Below, one piece after another: positions 18,164 through 26,549 of a DNA stretch of 64,000 bases. The notes below the pieces were generated by a model. That model saw nothing but the letters and a program-made list of their open reading frames with translations, did no database searches and was not told where the DNA came from. Source of the stretch: CAWATZ01 sp963784995 (GTDB lineage: Bacteria > Planctomycetota > Planctomycetia > Gemmatales > Gemmataceae); NCBI GenBank assembly GCA_963784995.1, contig CAWATZ010000003.1:992001-1056000 (forward strand). The letters are read 5' to 3'. The stretch's first letter is position 1, and each line of letters begins with the position of its first letter. The position numbers and the translations under genes were made by a program.

Positions 18164-19265
18164 TCACCCCGCCTTGCGGAGCCAGCGGTCCCGCAGGACG
18201 GCCAGCTGCTGGCGGCGCAGGTTTTCCGGGGCATACGGATCAAACTCGATCTCCCGGCCAACGATCTGTTCCAGGACCTCCTGGGCCTGCCGGCGCAACT
18301 CCACGTCGCGCCGCTCCAGCGCTTCCAGCAAGGCCGGGATGGCGCCAGCGCCCGGGCGGCCAGCTCGGCGGCGGCCGTGGGGCCCTCGCTGGTTCGCAGC
18401 CGGTCGATCAGCCGCAGCATCTTTTCCTGTTCCAGCAACTGATGGATCGCTTCATCTGATTGGTGCGGGACTGCTGGCGCGGCCTGGACGGCGTGCGACT
18501 GGGAGCCGGCGTTGAGAGGATCGGAGGTGAAGCTCGAGCCGAAGTACTCGTTGATGGCGATGGGGTCGCGGACCAGCTGTTGCGGCGTGCCGTGCGTTCG
18601 CACCTTGCCCGCCTTGATCAGGTAACTGCGGTCCGTGATGGTCAGCACCTCGCGGACCCGGTGATCGGTGACCAGGATGCCGATGCCCTGGTTGCGCAGG
18701 TCGCGGACAATGTGCTGGATGTCCTCGATGGTCTGCGGATCGATGCCGGTGAACGGCTCGTCGAGCAGGATCAGCAGCGGATCGCAGACCAGGCAGCGGG
18801 CGATCTCCAGCCGGCGTTTCTCGCCGCCGGAAAGCCGGGCCGCGTTGTTCTTGCGCAGATGGCTGAGGCCGAACTGCTCCAGCACCTCGTCGCACTTCTT
18901 CCTGCGCTCGGCGGCCGTCAGCCGGCGTTTCAGACTGCGATAGACCGGCTGCAATTCGAGGACGGCGAGGATATTCTGTTCGACCGACAGCTTCTTGAAG
19001 ATGCTGTGTTCCTGGGGCAGGTAACCCATCCCCAGGCGGGCCCGGCGGAACATCGGCAAGGAAGTGACGTCCTTGCCGTCGAAGATGATCTTGCCTTCGT
19101 TGGGCTGGATCTGCCCGAGAGTCATGCGGAAGCTGGTGGTCTTGCCGGCGCCGTTGGAGCCGAGCAGGCCGACCACCTCGCCGACGTCCACCTCGAAGTT
19201 GACCCCGTCCACCACCTTGCGCCGGCCGTACCATTTCCCCAGACCACGCGCTTCCAGAATGGCCA
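18164..19265 (-). CDS. lptB: LptB-type LPS export ABC ATPase with HEAT-like tail; apparent frameshift
   Basis: ATPase core of about 240 residues: Walker A GSNGAGKTTS, signature LSGGEKRR, Walker B LLILLDEPFTGIDPQT, then LVTDHRVREVL. LptB powers LPS transport with LptF/G/C and is classically encoded next to rpoN, as here. After the core the frame breaks near 18345. Adding one G to a GG (GCGCTGGCGCC) continues as AIPALLEALERRDVELRRQA, EVLEQIVGREIEFDP and a stop at 18164. That tail looks like a HEAT-type helical pair fused to LptB, which is unusual. The start MAILEARGLGKWYG fits the family; repeat F lies upstream. Confidence 0.82.
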
Positions 19266-19304
19266 TTGCGCCCTCCCTGGCAACATCGGCTTCGCGGGGA
19301 ACCC

Positions 19305-19370
19305 CTGTAGGGAACGCCCTCCGTGGCGTTCCGCCTGCGACCGGAACGCCACGGAGGGCGTTCCCTACAG
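19305..19370. repeat. REPIN-like inverted repeat F
   Basis: CTGTAG foot, hairpin GGAACGCCctccgtGGCGTTCC, 10-nt spacer, then the mirror image ending CTACAG. It ends 12 nt after the rpoN stop and lies upstream of lptB. Confidence 0.85.
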
Positions 19371-19381
19371 CGCTCCGGGCC

Positions 19382-20941
19382 TCACTCTTTCCACTCCTTG
19401 CGTTCCCGCGAAGAGGGAATGTCCAGCGTCTTGCGGTATTTCGTGACCGTCCGGCGGGCCACGTCGTAGCCGGTCTCGGCGAACTTCTGCACCAGTTCCT
19501 CATCGGACAGCGGGTTGCTCTTGTCCTCGGCCGCGATGAACTCCAGCAGCTTCTGCTTGACCACTTCCCAGGCCACCTCTTCCTCGCTGTCGTTCTTTTT
19601 CTTGCCGCCGCCGAAAAAGCGCTTCAGCGGGAAGATGCCGCGCGGCGTCTGCACCCACTTGTCATCGACGGCCCGGCTGACGGTGGTGACGTGGACGCCG
19701 ACCTGGTCGGCGATCTGCTGCATCTTCAGCGGCTGAATGTACTCGGGGCCCTTGTCCAGGAAGGCCCGCTGATGCTGGATGATGGCCCGCGTGACCTTCT
19801 CCAGGGTGCTGCGCCGCTGGGCGATCGAATCTTGCAGCCACTGGGCCGCCTGGATCTTCTGCTTGAGGTACTCCTTGGTCTTGGGATCGCCGCCTTTCTG
19901 CTTGTACAGCTCGAAGTAGCGCCGGCTGACCGTGACGTTTGGCAGCCAGTCGTCCAGCAAGCGGACCTCGTACTCGCCCTCCTCCGTGCGTTCCACGGCA
20001 ATGTCGGGCACCACGTAGGGAGCATGCTCCGCGGCGAAACTGCTGCCGGGCCGGGGATTGAGCCGGCGCAGCTCCTCGATCGCCTCCTTGATGGCTTCCA
20101 GGTCAAAACCGGTGCGGCGCTGAATGGCCGGCAGCCGATTGTGCTTGATGTCCTCCAGGTGGTGCTGGATCAAGGTCCGGACGATGTCCCGATGCGGCGT
20201 CTCGCTGGTCACTTGCAGCAGCAGGCACTCTTTCAGATCGCGGGCCCCCACTCCGGGCGGGTCGAGCTTCTGGACGTAGCCCAGGGCCTCTTCGACCTCC
20301 TCGGGAGTCACTTCCGAGTCGAAACTGCCCGCGATTTCCTCCAGGGTCGGCAGCCGGCGGCGGATGGGCCGGTCCGGCTTGTAATTGCGATCCTCGAGCA
20401 GCTTCTGATATTCGGGGTCCGTCTCGTCGAAGACACTCAGGAAACCATTGTCGTCCACGTGCGCAATGACGTGCCGGATCAGAAGCAGTTTCTCGGAGGG
20501 GGCGTCGAGGTAACCCAGCTGCTCGGTCAGGTAATCCTGCAGCGATTGCGGCCGGGAGGCCATGTTCTGCATGGCATCGTGCTTGCGGTCGCCCTCCTCG
20601 TCGATGCCGTTGCGCGACGGCCGATGCTCTTCGTTGAAAACGTCTTCCCAGTCGCGGTTCAGGGATTCCAGACGATCGAAGTCCTCGGCATTGTTGCCAT
20701 TGTCCTCGATGACCAGTTCCTTGCTGTCGGGCGAGGGGATTTCCGCCTCGGCCGGCTCGGGCTCGGGATTGTCGTCGCTGTTTTCCTTCAGCTCCAGAAC
20801 GGGGTTTTTCTCCAGTTCCTGCTGGATGCGTTCCTGCAGGGCCATGATCGGCAGCTGCAGGATCTCCATCGACTGAATCATGCGGGGAGCTAGAATCAGC
20901 TTTTGCTCCATGCGCTGATTGATCACCGTATCGAGTCGCAT
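19382..20941 (-). CDS. rpoN: RNA polymerase sigma-54 factor
   Basis: 519 residues from the ATG preceding RLDTVINQRM. Region I has the Leu/Gln-rich activator-interaction segment (MIQSMEILQLPIMALQERIQ). An acidic region II follows (about 65-110). The core-binding and HTH domains follow (IADQVGVHVTTVSRAVDDKW), and the RpoN box reads ARRTVTKYR close to the C-terminus, where the consensus is ARRTVAKYR. Sigma-54 recognises -24/-12 promoters and needs AAA+ activators. Its position next to lptB is conserved across many bacteria. Confidence 0.95.
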   Translation of the reverse strand: MRLDTVINQRMEQKLILAPRMIQSMEILQLPIMALQERIQQELEKNPVLELKENSDDNPEPEPAEAEIPSPDSKELVIEDNGNNAEDFDRLESLNRDWEDVFNEEHRPSRNGIDEEGDRKHDAMQNMASRPQSLQDYLTEQLGYLDAPSEKLLLIRHVIAHVDDNGFLSVFDETDPEYQKLLEDRNYKPDRPIRRRLPTLEEIAGSFDSEVTPEEVEEALGYVQKLDPPGVGARDLKECLLLQVTSETPHRDIVRTLIQHHLEDIKHNRLPAIQRRTGFDLEAIKEAIEELRRLNPRPGSSFAAEHAPYVVPDIAVERTEEGEYEVRLLDDWLPNVTVSRRYFELYKQKGGDPKTKEYLKQKIQAAQWLQDSIAQRRSTLEKVTRAIIQHQRAFLDKGPEYIQPLKMQQIADQVGVHVTTVSRAVDDKWVQTPRGIFPLKRFFGGGKKKNDSEEEVAWEVVKQKLLEFIAAEDKSNPLSDEELVQKFAETGYDVARRTVTKYRKTLDIPSSRERKEWKE

Positions 20942-21082
20942 CGTAGAACCTCGTTTCACCCGCTCCTGGCGTTCTTGGCAAAGAAACGTCCCAGGTGGCT
21001 CAGGAGTTCAGAGAAAGCGATAGCATTCTTCATGCCGTGGCCGCGTTTTGTTCTATAGCGACCCGCCGGCGGCGTTTCCAGG

Positions 21083-21421
21083 TCAGAGCTCGGGCAGGCT
21101 GGCTCCGGAGGGCAAACCCAGGCCGGCTGCCAGCTTCGACGTCTCCTCGGCCACCAGCCGGCGGACCTTCTCCAGGGCCTGGTTGGTGGCCGAGCGGATC
21201 AGGTCTTCCAGCATTTCCCGGTCGCCCAGCTTCATGGCTTCCTCGCTGATCTCACAGCGGAGGACTTCCATCTTGCCGTTGATGCGGACCCGGACCATGC
21301 CGGCCCCCGCGTCTCCCTCGGCGGTGAGCCCGGCCAGGTTTTGCTGGAGTTTCTCCGCCTCCTCCTTGAGTTTGGGCAAGCTGCGCATCAGATTGAAAAT
21401 CTGACCCATTTCCTTGAACAT
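21083..21421 (-). CDS. YbaB/EbfC-family nucleoid-associated protein
   Basis: 112 residues starting MFKEMGQIFNLMRSLPKLKE, followed by the family hallmarks: helical heptads to about residue 35, GMVRVRINGKMEVLRCEISE, then DREMLEDLIRSATNQALEKV. YbaB proteins form tweezer-shaped dimers that bind DNA. The gene lies directly downstream of dnaX, the classical dnaX-ybaB arrangement, with the ATG adjacent to the dnaX stop. A longer upstream in-frame reading would overlap dnaX heavily and is rejected. Confidence 0.93.
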   Translation of the reverse strand: MFKEMGQIFNLMRSLPKLKEEAEKLQQNLAGLTAEGDAGAGMVRVRINGKMEVLRCEISEEAMKLGDREMLEDLIRSATNQALEKVRRLVAEETSKLAAGLGLPSGASLPEL

Positions 21422-21422
21422 G

Positions 21423-23210
21423 TCACGCCACCTCCCCCATGCCCGAATTCTTGTCCGTGGTCTGAGTGCCAAAGCCGGCATCCGCCCGCACGATCTGCGC
21501 TCCCAGCACGTCCAGGGCCCGGCGGACCAACGGCTCTTTCTCGGCTTCTTCCTTCGGATTGCGTTGCGGTCTGGGCGGCCCGGGCAAACTTTCCGAGGGA
21601 GTGGTCAGCCGCTCCGTCGGCCCGACCGCCGGCACCGCCTCGATTCGCAGCGAGATCGGCCGGCCCAGGACCTTTTTCAGGATGTCCTCGACCCGGACGA
21701 CCCGGGAGGGTTCCTGACAGTAGGTCTGTTCTCCATTGTAGTGCGGGGGAAAGCGTAACGCCAGAGCGTTTGGCCCAAAAATTGCAGGTAAACCACCTCG
21801 CTCCAATTGCAATGCGAACATTCCCCCCACTTGAGCCAGGACCTCACGCCACACTTGCGGCAGCGTTTCCGCGGAAAGTGCCAGGATTGCAGGGGCTGCG
21901 GGCTGCTCAGCGGCCGGGCTCAGGATGTTTTTTTTTACTGCTTCGGGAGGAGCCACGGTCCGAGCAGCAGCCCCGGTAGAGCCGGAAAGACTTGTGGGAG
22001 CCGGGACGGTGCCGCCGGCAGCCAGCTGGCCCAGCATCTGACTGAGCTGGCCGACCGGCAGCAGCTGCCCGAGCCGGCCGAGCCGGACCAGGGCCATCTC
22101 CACCAGGGTGCGACCGTGGCTGCTGTACTGCAATCGGCCGCGGGCGCCGGAGAGAACGTCGAGCCCCGCCAGGATCGTGTCCAGCTGCAAGGTCCGAGCC
22201 TGCTGGGTCAGCGTGGGACGATGGCGGGCCAGCGTGTTCAGGTCGATCTTCTCGCCCCCGCCGCAGTTGAGGACCATCAGGTCGCGCCAGTAGCCGATCA
22301 GCTGGTCGAGCAGTTCCCCCATCTGAAAGCCGCCGGTCAGAGCCTCGTCCAGGCGCTGCAGCAGGCGAGCTGGGTCGCCGGCCAGGATGCACTCCGCCAG
22401 ACCGACAATGTGGTCCTCGCTGGCGGTGCCGAGCAGATGATGGACCTGGTCGGCGGTGAGCCGATCGGTGCCGAAGGCCAGCAGCTGGTCCAGCAGCGAC
22501 TGGGCATCGCGCATCGATCCGCCGGCCCGGCGGGCGATCAGGTCCAGGGCCTCCGCCTCGGCCTCCATCCCCTCGCTGGCCACGATCTCGGCCAGGCGCT
22601 GCTCGATCAGCGGCTGACTGATGCCGGACAGGTCAAAGCGCTGACAGCGCGACAGGATGGTGATCGGCACTTTCTGCGGATCGGTGGTGGCGAAGAAGAA
22701 CTTGACGTGCGGCGGCGGTTCTTCCAGGGTCTTGAGCAAGGCGTTGAACGCCTCGCGGGTGAGCATGTGGACTTCGTCGATGACGTAGATCTTGTAGCGT
22801 GACCGGCTCGGCCGATACTGCACGTTGCTGCGCAGGTTGCGGATCTCGTCGATGCCGCGATTGCTGGCGGCATCGATCTCCAGCACGTCCACGTCGTCGC
22901 CGGAGGCGATGCTCCGGCAAATGTCGCAGACGCCGCAGGGGGTCGGGGTTGGGCCTTTCTCGCAGTTGAGACACTTGGCCAGGATGCGGGCCGAGGAGGT
23001 CTTGCCGACGCCGCGGGCGCCGGTGAACAGGTAGGCGTGGGCCACCCGGTTGCTCTTGATGGCGTTGGTCAGGGCCTGGGCGACAGCCTCCTGGCCGACG
23101 ACCTCGGCGAAGGTCTGGGGGCGATAACGCCGTGCCAGTACGGTGTAATTCTCGGGAACCTCGGCCGAGGTGGGCTCGGCCGGCTTGTCCTGGGGCTTGG
23201 TCCTGGCCAT
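21423..23210 (-). CDS. dnaX: DNA polymerase III subunits tau and gamma
   Basis: 595 residues. AAA+ core: FAEVVGQEAVAQALTNAI, Walker A GARGVGKTSSARIL, a zinc module with Cys residues in CLNCEKGPTP and CGVCDIC, Walker B YVIDEVHML, and sensor FFFATTDPQKVPITILSRC. It loads the sliding clamp. Domain III ends at about 400, and the C-terminal part should carry the DnaB/alpha contacts of tau. A run of nine A at codons 425-428 is likely a slippage site producing gamma (see separate entry). It is followed by ybaB and preceded by the SRP RNA gene, both common partners of dnaX. Confidence 0.95.
   Translation of the reverse strand: MARTKPQDKPAEPTSAEVPENYTVLARRYRPQTFAEVVGQEAVAQALTNAIKSNRVAHAYLFTGARGVGKTSSARILAKCLNCEKGPTPTPCGVCDICRSIASGDDVDVLEIDAASNRGIDEIRNLRSNVQYRPSRSRYKIYVIDEVHMLTREAFNALLKTLEEPPPHVKFFFATTDPQKVPITILSRCQRFDLSGISQPLIEQRLAEIVASEGMEAEAEALDLIARRAGGSMRDAQSLLDQLLAFGTDRLTADQVHHLLGTASEDHIVGLAECILAGDPARLLQRLDEALTGGFQMGELLDQLIGYWRDLMVLNCGGGEKIDLNTLARHRPTLTQQARTLQLDTILAGLDVLSGARGRLQYSSHGRTLVEMALVRLGRLGQLLPVGQLSQMLGQLAAGGTVPAPTSLSGSTGAAARTVAPPEAVKKNILSPAAEQPAAPAILALSAETLPQVWREVLAQVGGMFALQLERGGLPAIFGPNALALRFPPHYNGEQTYCQEPSRVVRVEDILKKVLGRPISLRIEAVPAVGPTERLTTPSESLPGPPRPQRNPKEEAEKEPLVRRALDVLGAQIVRADAGFGTQTTDKNSGMGEVA
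21928..21936 (-). promoter_or_regulatory. A9 slippery tract in dnaX
   Basis: The coding strand reads GTA AAA AAA AAC, nine consecutive A. Gaining one A leads to KKKHPEPGR and a stop (about 434 residues). Losing one A leads to KKTS and a stop (about 429 residues). Both would give a gamma-sized product ending just after domain III. Thermus dnaX uses an A9 tract in the same way by transcriptional slippage. Confidence 0.7.
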
Positions 23211-23238
23211 GATGGTCCGCGGTTGTTGGAGCGTTGAC

Positions 23239-23288
23239 GTAGGACGGCTCTCCTGAGCCGTCCGGACGGCTCAGGAGAGCCGTCCTAC
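23239..23288. repeat. REPIN-like inverted repeat G, copy 1
   Basis: GTAG foot, hairpin GACGGCTCtcctGAGCCGTC, 2-nt centre, then the mirror image ending CTAC. It lies 29 nt upstream of the dnaX ATG, one of the few elements at a gene start. A second copy lies inside a coding region at 39921-39970. Confidence 0.85.
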
Positions 23289-23294
23289 TCATGA

Positions 23295-23314
23295 AAAAAC
23301 CCAGCCCGCGGCTG
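23295..23314 (-). terminator. Intrinsic terminator of SRP RNA gene
   Basis: On the minus strand CCCAGCCGCGGGCTGGG is followed directly by TTTTTTC, a short GC stem and T-run at the 3' end of the SRP RNA. Confidence 0.75.
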
Positions 23315-23424
23315 GGTGCCGGAAGAGGCTGATCCACGCCACTCGTTCCGTTGCTTATGGCTGCTCCCGTCAGGGCCTGACCCGTTCACAACTTCCCTCT
23401 GGGTGGGTCCCCTCCCGGCACCTG
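23315..23424 (-). ncRNA. ffs: Signal recognition particle RNA (small bacterial type)
   Basis: The minus strand contains the conserved domain IV core, GGGTCAGGCCCTGACGGGAG followed by CAGCCATAAGC, with the GGAA-type loop replaced by a closely related sequence and the asymmetric internal loop recognisable. Closing arms GGTGCCGG and CCGGCACC pair the two ends, giving about 110 nt. It binds Ffh to target membrane proteins. It lies between the cyclophilin gene and dnaX on the same strand; ffs upstream of dnaX is a common order. Ends are estimated from the closing helix. Confidence 0.88.
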
Positions 23425-23512
23425 ACCGCGGGCCTGGAAAGGGCGGGAACCAGCGTTCCCGCGCAAACTGTTGCTTGGTTTCTGTCCCGTCGCTTGCGCA
23501 CCGGGCTTGTTT

Positions 23513-24451
23513 CTAGCTCTGGGCCCCCGTTTCGCTCTTGATGGTGACTTTCTTGATGACAATCGGCTTCTCCGGCCGGCGACTGCCCTCCGTGGGATCC
23601 ACCACGATCACCGGTTGCTGTGCTATTTTACGCACAACGTCAAGACTGCCCTTCCTGAGCTGGCCGAACACGGTCGAGTTGCCATCCAGGTACGGCGCCT
23701 CGTTCAGGATAATGTAGAAGCGCGTGGCCGCGGTGTCCGCCTCACTTTCGTGGCAGGCCCCGACCGTGCCCTCCACGTGCTTGAGCGGGGTCTTCTCGTT
23801 GAACTCCGGCTTGAGCCAGTAGCCGATGCTTCCCGAGGCCGGCTCCCCCGTCCCGACGGGACAGCCCGCTTCCACCAGGTCCAGCTTGAGCGGCGACGGA
23901 TCGTCGGCCACCGCCGATTCCTGGTGCAAGACGCGATCGAACAGCAGGCCGTCGTAATAGCCCGCCCTGGCCAGGGCGATGAAGTTGCGGACGTGGTTGG
24001 GGGCAATCCCGGGCTTCAGCTCGATCTCGATGGTCCCGAAATCCGTCTCGATGACGGCGGTGTAGTGGATCGGCTTCTTGGCGGCGTCCACGAAGCGGAT
24101 CGTGTCCCAGGACTTCTTGACCGCCTCCAGGATCTTGAAGGTCGGCTTGTTGGTCCTGGTCATGTCATGCGGGCGTTCGGACCCCGGCGGCGGATTGTTC
24201 GCATCGCGGGTGGCGTCGGCGAAGGACTGGTGCAGTCGGTCCCGTTCGATCGGAACTGCTTCAGCGGTGTCCGAGCCGGCCGGTTTCTGCCTGGTCCCGG
24301 AGTCGGTTGCCGGCTGGGTCGAATCCGTCTTGCTGGCGGCCGGCTCGGGTGTGCCTTTCTTGCCGCAACCCACGACACTGAGCGTCAGAACCACTGCTCC
24401 GACTAGAAACTGCCGGAGCCAGGAACCTCCCGATTTGCCCCAATTTCTCAT
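23513..24451 (-). CDS. Cyclophilin-type peptidyl-prolyl isomerase lipoprotein
   Basis: 312 residues from the ATG before RNWGKSGG; an upstream start lacks a signal context. A lipobox (LTLSVVGC) anchors the protein. A Thr/Pro/Ser-rich linker runs to about residue 100, then the cyclophilin domain follows: IETDFGTIEIELKPGIAPNH, VRNFIALARAGYYDGLLFDR, FYIILNEAPYLDGNSTVFGQ. Arg and Phe of the FDRV-type active-site block are present. An insertion between the two halves (residues about 185-235) is larger than in short bacterial PpiA. It is likely to fold exported proteins in the periplasm. The SRP RNA gene follows. Confidence 0.85.
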   Translation of the reverse strand: MRNWGKSGGSWLRQFLVGAVVLTLSVVGCGKKGTPEPAASKTDSTQPATDSGTRQKPAGSDTAEAVPIERDRLHQSFADATRDANNPPPGSERPHDMTRTNKPTFKILEAVKKSWDTIRFVDAAKKPIHYTAVIETDFGTIEIELKPGIAPNHVRNFIALARAGYYDGLLFDRVLHQESAVADDPSPLKLDLVEAGCPVGTGEPASGSIGYWLKPEFNEKTPLKHVEGTVGACHESEADTAATRFYIILNEAPYLDGNSTVFGQLRKGSLDVVRKIAQQPVIVVDPTEGSRRPEKPIVIKKVTIKSETGAQS

Positions 24452-24578
24452 CGCCCTCACTCCTTCCCGACCGCGGACAGCGAAATGCCTCCCCGACAAG
24501 GGGTGGCGATCCTAGTCTAGCTCGCTGTTGCCGTCAAGAGCGGAGAATGAAAACCTGGGGCGCTGCCCCAGGTCTCTT

Positions 24579-24998
24579 TTATCGCTCGCTGAGAATCGCC
24601 AGGATCATCATCCCGCTGAAGAGACAAAATCCCAGCGCAAAGAACACACTCCCGATGATTCCGAGGATCTGGCCGGCCTGGGTGATCCCCTCGCCTGACC
24701 GATCCATCCGGCCCTGCCGCATGGCTGCCAGATCGCGGCTTCCCATCACCCAGGCGATGATGCCCAGGGGAGCACACGTCAGCAAACTCAGGATTCCAAG
24801 CACGAGAATCGCCGAGCCTCGGTGCGGTTGAAGGTAGAAGGATGGGCCACGGATGCCAGGAATGCTGGAGGAGGGGCGTCCTCCTCCTGCCTCGGTCACC
24901 ACGAAGGAGGGGATCTTCTTGCCGCAGTTGTCGCACCAACCTTCCGCAACATCCCGCGGCCCAAGAGTCGCCTGGCAGTTGGGGCACTTGATCGACAT
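24579..24998 (-). CDS. Zinc-ribbon and DUF4190-like membrane protein
   Basis: 139 residues. The N-terminal zinc ribbon is MSIKCPNCQATLG ... GWCDNCGKK (two CxxC pairs). A low-complexity linker precedes two membrane helices (AILVLGILSLLTCAPLGIIA and ILGIIGSVFFALGFCLFSGM) with the short GSRDLAAMRQGRMD loop between them. That loop and helix arrangement is the DUF4190 pattern. Function is unknown; such proteins are common in planctomycetes and actinobacteria. Confidence 0.75.
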   Translation of the reverse strand: MSIKCPNCQATLGPRDVAEGWCDNCGKKIPSFVVTEAGGGRPSSSIPGIRGPSFYLQPHRGSAILVLGILSLLTCAPLGIIAWVMGSRDLAAMRQGRMDRSGEGITQAGQILGIIGSVFFALGFCLFSGMMILAILSER

Positions 24999-25038
24999 TG
25001 GAAACCCTTGGTGTCACAATCGGTGTGGGAACGGAGCA

Positions 25039-25956
25039 TCAAGGAGCCGTTCCAACCAGCCGGCGCAGGAAATCGACCCCATTGCTCACGTCGGCCAGCC
25101 GATTGTTACCGCTCTCGCGCTCAACGGTCAGGTAGCCCTGATACTCAATCTCTTCGAGGACCGCGACGAACGTCATCCAGTCAATGTCACCGTGACCTAA
25201 AGCAACTTCCTGGGCCACCCGGCTCGCACCGGACTGGCGGGCATCATGGGCGTGGACGTGGACGGCGTGCCGGTTCAGGGCCCGCAGGCTCTCGAACGGA
25301 TCGAAGCCGTTCATCAGCAGGTTGGCCGGGTCGAAGTTGACCTTGAGAGCGCCGCTGTCGAATGGAGCGAGGTAAGCGGCCAGCGTCGCTCCCGCTTCCA
25401 GCCCCGTTTCCAGCGCCAGCGTGGCGCCGATGCGGTCGCCGAAGGCACCCAGGTCGCGCAGCACGTCGGTCATGACCTGGCCCTTCTTGCGTTCCCGGAT
25501 GCTTTCGGCCGTACTGCTGGGGTCGATCCCTCCCGAGAGCGCGAAGGGGAGCGTCTCGGGGGTCGCCAGGATCAGGCCGCCCGGAGACTTCTCCGCGGCT
25601 GGGGGTTTCGTCTCGGCCGGGTCGGGCACCTTGCCGGCCTGCACGATCGTTATCCGGGGTCCGAGATCGGTACTGAGCCGCAGGACATTGCGGACGTGTT
25701 CCAGGCGCGGTTGCAACCCCTCTTCCGCATCCAATCCGCGGCGCAGGGGACAGCCGACGGCGTTCAGCTCCAGGTTGTGTGAACGCAGCAGATGGCGGAA
25801 CTCACGCCGGCCGGTCTGCGACAGGTTCTCCGGGGAGAGATCGCCCAGCGCATCGATCTGGATTCCGGGGACACTCATCTTGCTCGCCTCGGCCAGGGCC
25901 CGGCGCAGCGGCAAACCCAGCGATTCCAGGCGGACGCCCAGCTTGATCCGGTTCAT
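25039..25956 (-). CDS. Sugar phosphate isomerase/epimerase (xylose isomerase-like TIM barrel)
   Basis: 305 residues from MNRIKLGVRLESLGLPLRRA. The AP endonuclease family 2 TIM barrel signature is visible: IQIDALGDL, LGPRITIVQAGKVPD, GATLALETGLEAG, LKVNFDPANLLMNG, AVHVHAHDA, VALGHGDIDWMTFVAVLEEI. The E, D and H residues at barrel strand ends are the usual metal ligands. The substrate is not determinable. The ATG begins just beyond the stop of the HYExAFE gene (ATG at 25956, upstream gene ends 25958), suggesting translational coupling. Confidence 0.8.
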   Translation of the reverse strand: MNRIKLGVRLESLGLPLRRALAEASKMSVPGIQIDALGDLSPENLSQTGRREFRHLLRSHNLELNAVGCPLRRGLDAEEGLQPRLEHVRNVLRLSTDLGPRITIVQAGKVPDPAETKPPAAEKSPGGLILATPETLPFALSGGIDPSSTAESIRERKKGQVMTDVLRDLGAFGDRIGATLALETGLEAGATLAAYLAPFDSGALKVNFDPANLLMNGFDPFESLRALNRHAVHVHAHDARQSGASRVAQEVALGHGDIDWMTFVAVLEEIEYQGYLTVERESGNNRLADVSNGVDFLRRLVGTAP

Positions 25957-25957
25957 G

Positions 25958-26506
25958 TCAGAAGGGAACCTCAAGGGCGGGTAAGGGCGGTCCCAGGGTG
26001 AAGCAGGTTAAGGGACGAACCAGGTCGCGAAAGACGTCGCGCGGCAAGTCCACGGTGCCCCAGCGCGGGCTGCGGCAGCGCATCGAGGTGCGGTAGTCGG
26101 CAGCCGGGATCGCACGGAAGAGGTAGTGCCGGCCGCGCCAGGTCCAGAGGTCCTCGGTGTCGAGCGGCAGGCACGTGCCGGACTGGACGTGGTAGCTGAA
26201 GACCAGCAGACCCTGGTAGCCAGGACCGAACTTCTCGGCCCAGCGCTCCAGACCGTCGATGTCGTCCTGGGTGGACCAGCACTCCCAGACGTAGCGCCGC
26301 CGGCCGGGCTTGCCGGAGGGGAACTTTCGGCCCTTGATGTCGATCAGCAGCCGGGCGCCCTCGGGACCGTAGACGATGAAGTCCAGACACTTGACCTTGG
26401 TCGCGCCGAGGATGGCCCGGCGCCGCTCATCGACGGCGACGTAACAGAGACACTGCTCCTGGAGATAGGCCTCGAAGGCGGATTCGTAGTGGTTGCTGCG
26501 GTCCAT
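25958..26506 (-). CDS. HYExAFE family protein
   Basis: 182 residues beginning MDRSNHYESAFEAYLQEQ, which contains the HYExAFE motif that names this planctomycete family. Further conserved-looking blocks: CLDFIVYGPEGARLLIDIKG, which resembles a PD-(D/E)XK-type D...IKGR segment, YVWECWSTQDDIDGLERWAE and WRGRHYLFRAIPAADYR. A nuclease-like fold is an inference from the D-x(n)-D-I-K-G-R arrangement; no activity is known. It overlaps nothing and is followed almost immediately by the isomerase gene. Confidence 0.8.
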   Translation of the reverse strand: MDRSNHYESAFEAYLQEQCLCYVAVDERRRAILGATKVKCLDFIVYGPEGARLLIDIKGRKFPSGKPGRRRYVWECWSTQDDIDGLERWAEKFGPGYQGLLVFSYHVQSGTCLPLDTEDLWTWRGRHYLFRAIPAADYRTSMRCRSPRWGTVDLPRDVFRDLVRPLTCFTLGPPLPALEVPF

Positions 26507-26549
26507 GCGTCGGCTCCAGCAGAAGAACGCGATTGCACGCGGTCAGCAA

